From NCBI GenBank assembly GCA_004352715.1, contig SCFE01000003.1, positions 5,531,451 through 5,595,450 of the forward strand: a stretch of 64,000 nucleotides of DNA, given 5' to 3'. Shown piece by piece: positions 61,310 to 64,000 of the stretch (the first letter of the stretch is position 1; each line of letters begins with the position of its first letter). This DNA comes from Hofstenia miamia. Lineage: Eukaryota > Xenacoelomorpha > Acoela. Below the pieces are notes generated by a model. It had not been told where the DNA came from. It ran no database searches and worked only from the letters and a program-made list of their open reading frames with translations. The translations under genes and the position numbers were made by a program.

Positions 61310-61739
61310 CTAAAATGCAATTTTAAGTTTTAAAATATCATTCGTCTTTAGTAATTCGAAAATCATTCTTTTTATTAAAACTACGAGCGTAACTCTAACT
61401 GGAATATAATTTTTAATAACCAATTCTCTCTTAGGTTTGATCAGGTCGGTGGAGGACCGACTCTGAAGAAATTAAAGTGAGGCAAAATGCTACCAAAATG
61501 AAATGAAAAAATCATAACGGTGTACGTCTTTACCAATTGTTTAGCAATTCAATTATTTTAGGACACATTTTTGGCAACTCTTTCTGCTCAATGGATGGGA
61601 GGCAATTCAGAAATATACTTTTGTTTTTCTCATTATCTTCAAAGACACACACCTTGCACTTAGTGTAAAGTAATTCTTCATATACATTTAAATGTACATA
61701 TTTTGCTGGATAAATATTATATATATATATATATATTAT

Positions 61740-61816
<77 letters not shown>

Positions 61817-62899
61817 AGTGTTATTTCTAATTGATGTTGAAGGCCAGTGAAGATCAAACAGTCAAACAAGGTTTAAATCAGGTGGAGACTACCATTAATT
61901 ATCAATTACAAAGTAAAATCTAATTGCTTTCGCTACAGATTTAATTAATTTAAAGAACAATGGATGCTCGACATTTTGGTACTGACAAAAGCAAGGTATA
62001 AATAGAAACATTATTTCTTTTGCTATAAAAGTATAAAAATAGTGTTTATGGCTTTGACCGTGTTTTCCAATCCGCTACAATTCGTTAATAATGAGCTACT
62101 AGATATAAACTGTTTTGTTTTTGGTTTCCATGGCAATGATTTCTATTCTGTTTAATATTCTATTTTAATGTACGCATTGAAATTTATTCTTTTCATTATT
62201 TTAAAAAGTGTAGAATTTGAAACAGCCCGGTAGTACGCAATGATTATATCATGCTCTTCAAAATTTCCTCTGGATGTAAATATACAATGCTTCTTATGAT
62301 TCTAAAGAAAATATTGTACCTCTTTTACAATATTTCCGAATCGAATTCTGTGCATTGCGATTAAAATTTGTCAAAAAATCGCTCAAATCTTGTAAATTCA
62401 TATAGAAAAGTGAAATTAGTTTGAATGTCACATAGTGTGAATACGTCAACTCCTCTTCACTCACGTTTTTAAAAAAAATGGGAACCAATTTCTTTGTGTG
62501 GGACTACGGACTGTATCAACTTACCGTTATGATTTAAGGAATCTAACAGTCCATGATAACTCATCCTAAAATGAATGCCCTGAAATTACCATTAAGTAAG
62601 TCGTGTTCACATCACATTAATACACTAAATGTGTTAGAAAGAAACATCAAACAAACCTTTTCATGTTAGTGGCCATCCAGATCCAAAATTTAAACGAGTT
62701 TGGCTTGTGGGAAAAATTCCATGTAATCTAGAAGACCAGAAAACTCTTTAAGGCATCTTTACAAAATAGTGTAATTTTTACACCATTTATTAGAAAATGC
62801 AGTCGCCAACAGCAAACTGGTGATAAACATTTTCAACAATATCTGATATATTACATTAACAATGTCAATATATATATATATATATATATATGTTACAGT
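61310..62899. other. Upstream of the first visible CNGA exon: no exon assigned
   Basis: Compound (TA)n at 61711-61816. ORFs at 61530-61680 and 62294-62488 (minus) have no recognised family. The expected S1-S2 exons were not recognised. Confidence 0.4.
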
Positions 62900-63155
62900 A
62901 AAATTGTGCATTTAGGAATTTTGTGAAATCCCTAAAATTTCAGTGCATATGTGAAATTGCTATCTCACTTAAGAACTTTACAAAACAAATATGTTTGAGG
63001 AGTTGGGGTTGGGGTTAGGGTTAATATTTTTCCAATAAATATATGAAGTAACTAGGCATTTCAATGCTTTTATGAACTTAGGTAAGTGTAATTCATGTTT
63101 CGCAAATTCACTGAATTTTAAGGATTTCACGAAACTTTCTAAATTTAGAAATTTT
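62900..63155. repeat. Imperfect inverted repeat, about 46-bp arms
   Basis: Arms 62900-62945 and 63109-63155 pair (for example gtgaaatccctaaaatttca against tgaattttaaggatttcac). The loop contains the G-rich ttggggttggggttagggtt at 63003-63022. Possibly a small foldback element; no target duplication identified. Confidence 0.7.
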
Positions 63156-63261
63156 AGTATTTTATTCTAAAAAACGCAATGTAGAAACAATATAATAACA
63201 CAATATAGAAACAATATGATAACACCCTGTAGAAAATAAATAGTTAATTCAGAAAAACTCG

Positions 63262-64000
63262 CTAATATTTTGTATGTCCACCATTATTGGCCAAACACCA
63301 TACCACTTTAATTTTCTCCTTCAGATCGTCGAATGATGTGCATTGGCGCTTCCTCAGACAGTTTTTGATGTGATTCCAGCAGTTTTCTATGACGTTGAGG
63401 TCTGGGGAGCTTCCCAGCCAGTTCTCAGGCAGCCGAAAGTCTGGTGATGCAATCCACTGTTTCATAACTTTGGCGCTGTGGCAAGGAGCACCATCTTGTT
63501 GTAGTACAGACGTTCCGCGAAGCTGCATAAACATGGGAACTTTCTCCTGAATTATTTTAATGTAGGCCCTGGCTGTGACTGTCTCGGTGAGGAACAAAAT
63601 GCAGACCAGCACGCCCATTCGCAGTTATAGCACCCCAAATCATCATGGAAGGTGCTGAGCGGACAGTTTGTTGCGTGTAGCGCGTGTTGAATCTTTGATT
63701 TCTTGGTCGTCGAACGTGTGGCCGGTATGATGTAAACTGGCAAATCTTGAATGCGTCACTAAACATGATTTGATGCCACGTCTCAGGGGTGTAGTGTTGG
63801 TATTGCCTGCAGAAGTGCAACCGGTCTCGAATGTTCTTTGAAGTCAATCGGGGTTTGGCTGCCAGTTTGCACGATGGAAAGTCAAAGGTAGTATTCAATC
63901 GACGTCTAATGGTGCGCTTGATACATTCTGCACTACCGCATCTAGATTTGCTTTGACTTCAGAAGATGAAGAGAATGGTTGATTAACGACGTAACGGTGA
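63262..64000 (-). pseudogene. Tc1-like transposase, frameshifted, cut by the window edge
   Basis: Two overlapping minus-strand frames make one transposase. 63557-63980 has TIRRRLNTTFDFPSCKLAAK, first Asp in MFSDAFKI, and MMIWGAITANGRAGLHFVP; after a frameshift near 63590, 63262-63618 has SVLQQDGAPCHSAKVMKQW, then SSPDLNVIENCWNHIKNCL, so both QDGAPCH and the last Glu are kept. It ends LANNGGHTKY. The N-terminal HTH lies beyond 64000. It is of a different Tc1 lineage from the one at 16 kb. Confidence 0.9.

Noticed and set aside
62525-62727. Two exon-like minus-strand blocks (62657-62727 and 62525-62565) with AG/GT borders, in phase with CNGA exon a
   Set aside because: The encoded WNFSHKPNSFKFWIWMATNM and MSYHGLLDSLNHN do not resemble the S2 segment or its RTG end, which should precede YLIQGL. 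The phase fit may be chance. RNA evidence would be needed.
63003-63022. Interstitial telomere array
   Set aside because: Only one TTAGGG unit with variant neighbours; too short to be a telomeric array.
1-64000. CRISPR array, bacterial operon, tRNA or rRNA genes
   Set aside because: No spaced direct repeats, no bacterial gene organisation, and no tRNA cloverleaf or rRNA sequence recognised by eye.

Overview
The window is animal nuclear DNA: AT-rich, intron-rich, with (TA)n runs at more than 20 loci and a dense load of decayed class I and class II transposons. Both host genes are metazoan families. I cannot name the species; a cnidarian or other aquatic invertebrate is plausible but not shown. 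All three multi-base N gaps fall inside or next to (TA)n runs. Two single Ns each sit at the junction of an exact direct duplication, which looks like unmerged overlapping contigs.

Two host genes were rebuilt from exons, both on the minus strand. (1) SPATA18/MIEAP (mitochondria-eating protein), 22430-35108: ten exons that splice in phase into about 497 residues, from the start codon to the Ser/Arg-rich tail. (2) A CNGA-type cyclic nucleotide-gated channel, 47321-61309: eight exons that splice in phase into 672 residues, from the S2-S3 linker to the stop codon. Its S1-S2 part is missing and probably lies beyond the right edge. The channel has an unusual feature: about 229 residues, carried on three extra exons plus the start of the pore exon, lie between S5 and the pore helix, where ordinary CNG channels have roughly 30. 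This extracellular segment has several N-glycosylation sequons and five cysteines. I regard it as the best candidate for something undescribed.

Layout. 1-22 kb: transposon graveyard (non-LTR retrotransposon pieces at 1.1-1.9, 3.0-3.4, 7.5-10.5, 12.9-13.6 and 19.3-20.6 kb; a dead Tc1 element with both ends at 15.9-17.3 kb; the first N-junction duplication at 3.3-6.1 kb). 22.4-35.1 kb: SPATA18. 35.0-36.3 kb: second N-junction duplication, which repeats SPATA18 exon 1. 37.2-46.9 kb: a hAT MITE, a mariner element with a piggyBac nested inside it, a CTCCGCCA-ended repeat, a 717-bp hAT MITE with a perfect 8-bp target duplication, and an antisense RT relic. 47.3-61.3 kb: the CNG channel, whose introns hold an R4/Dong-like RT fragment, a long foldback hairpin, a mariner MITE, three hAT MITEs and a hAT transposase relic. 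62.9-64 kb: an inverted repeat and a Tc1 transposase cut by the window edge.

The two host genes have no evident functional link; they are adjacent and co-oriented. No tRNA, rRNA, CRISPR array or bacterial-type operon was seen.
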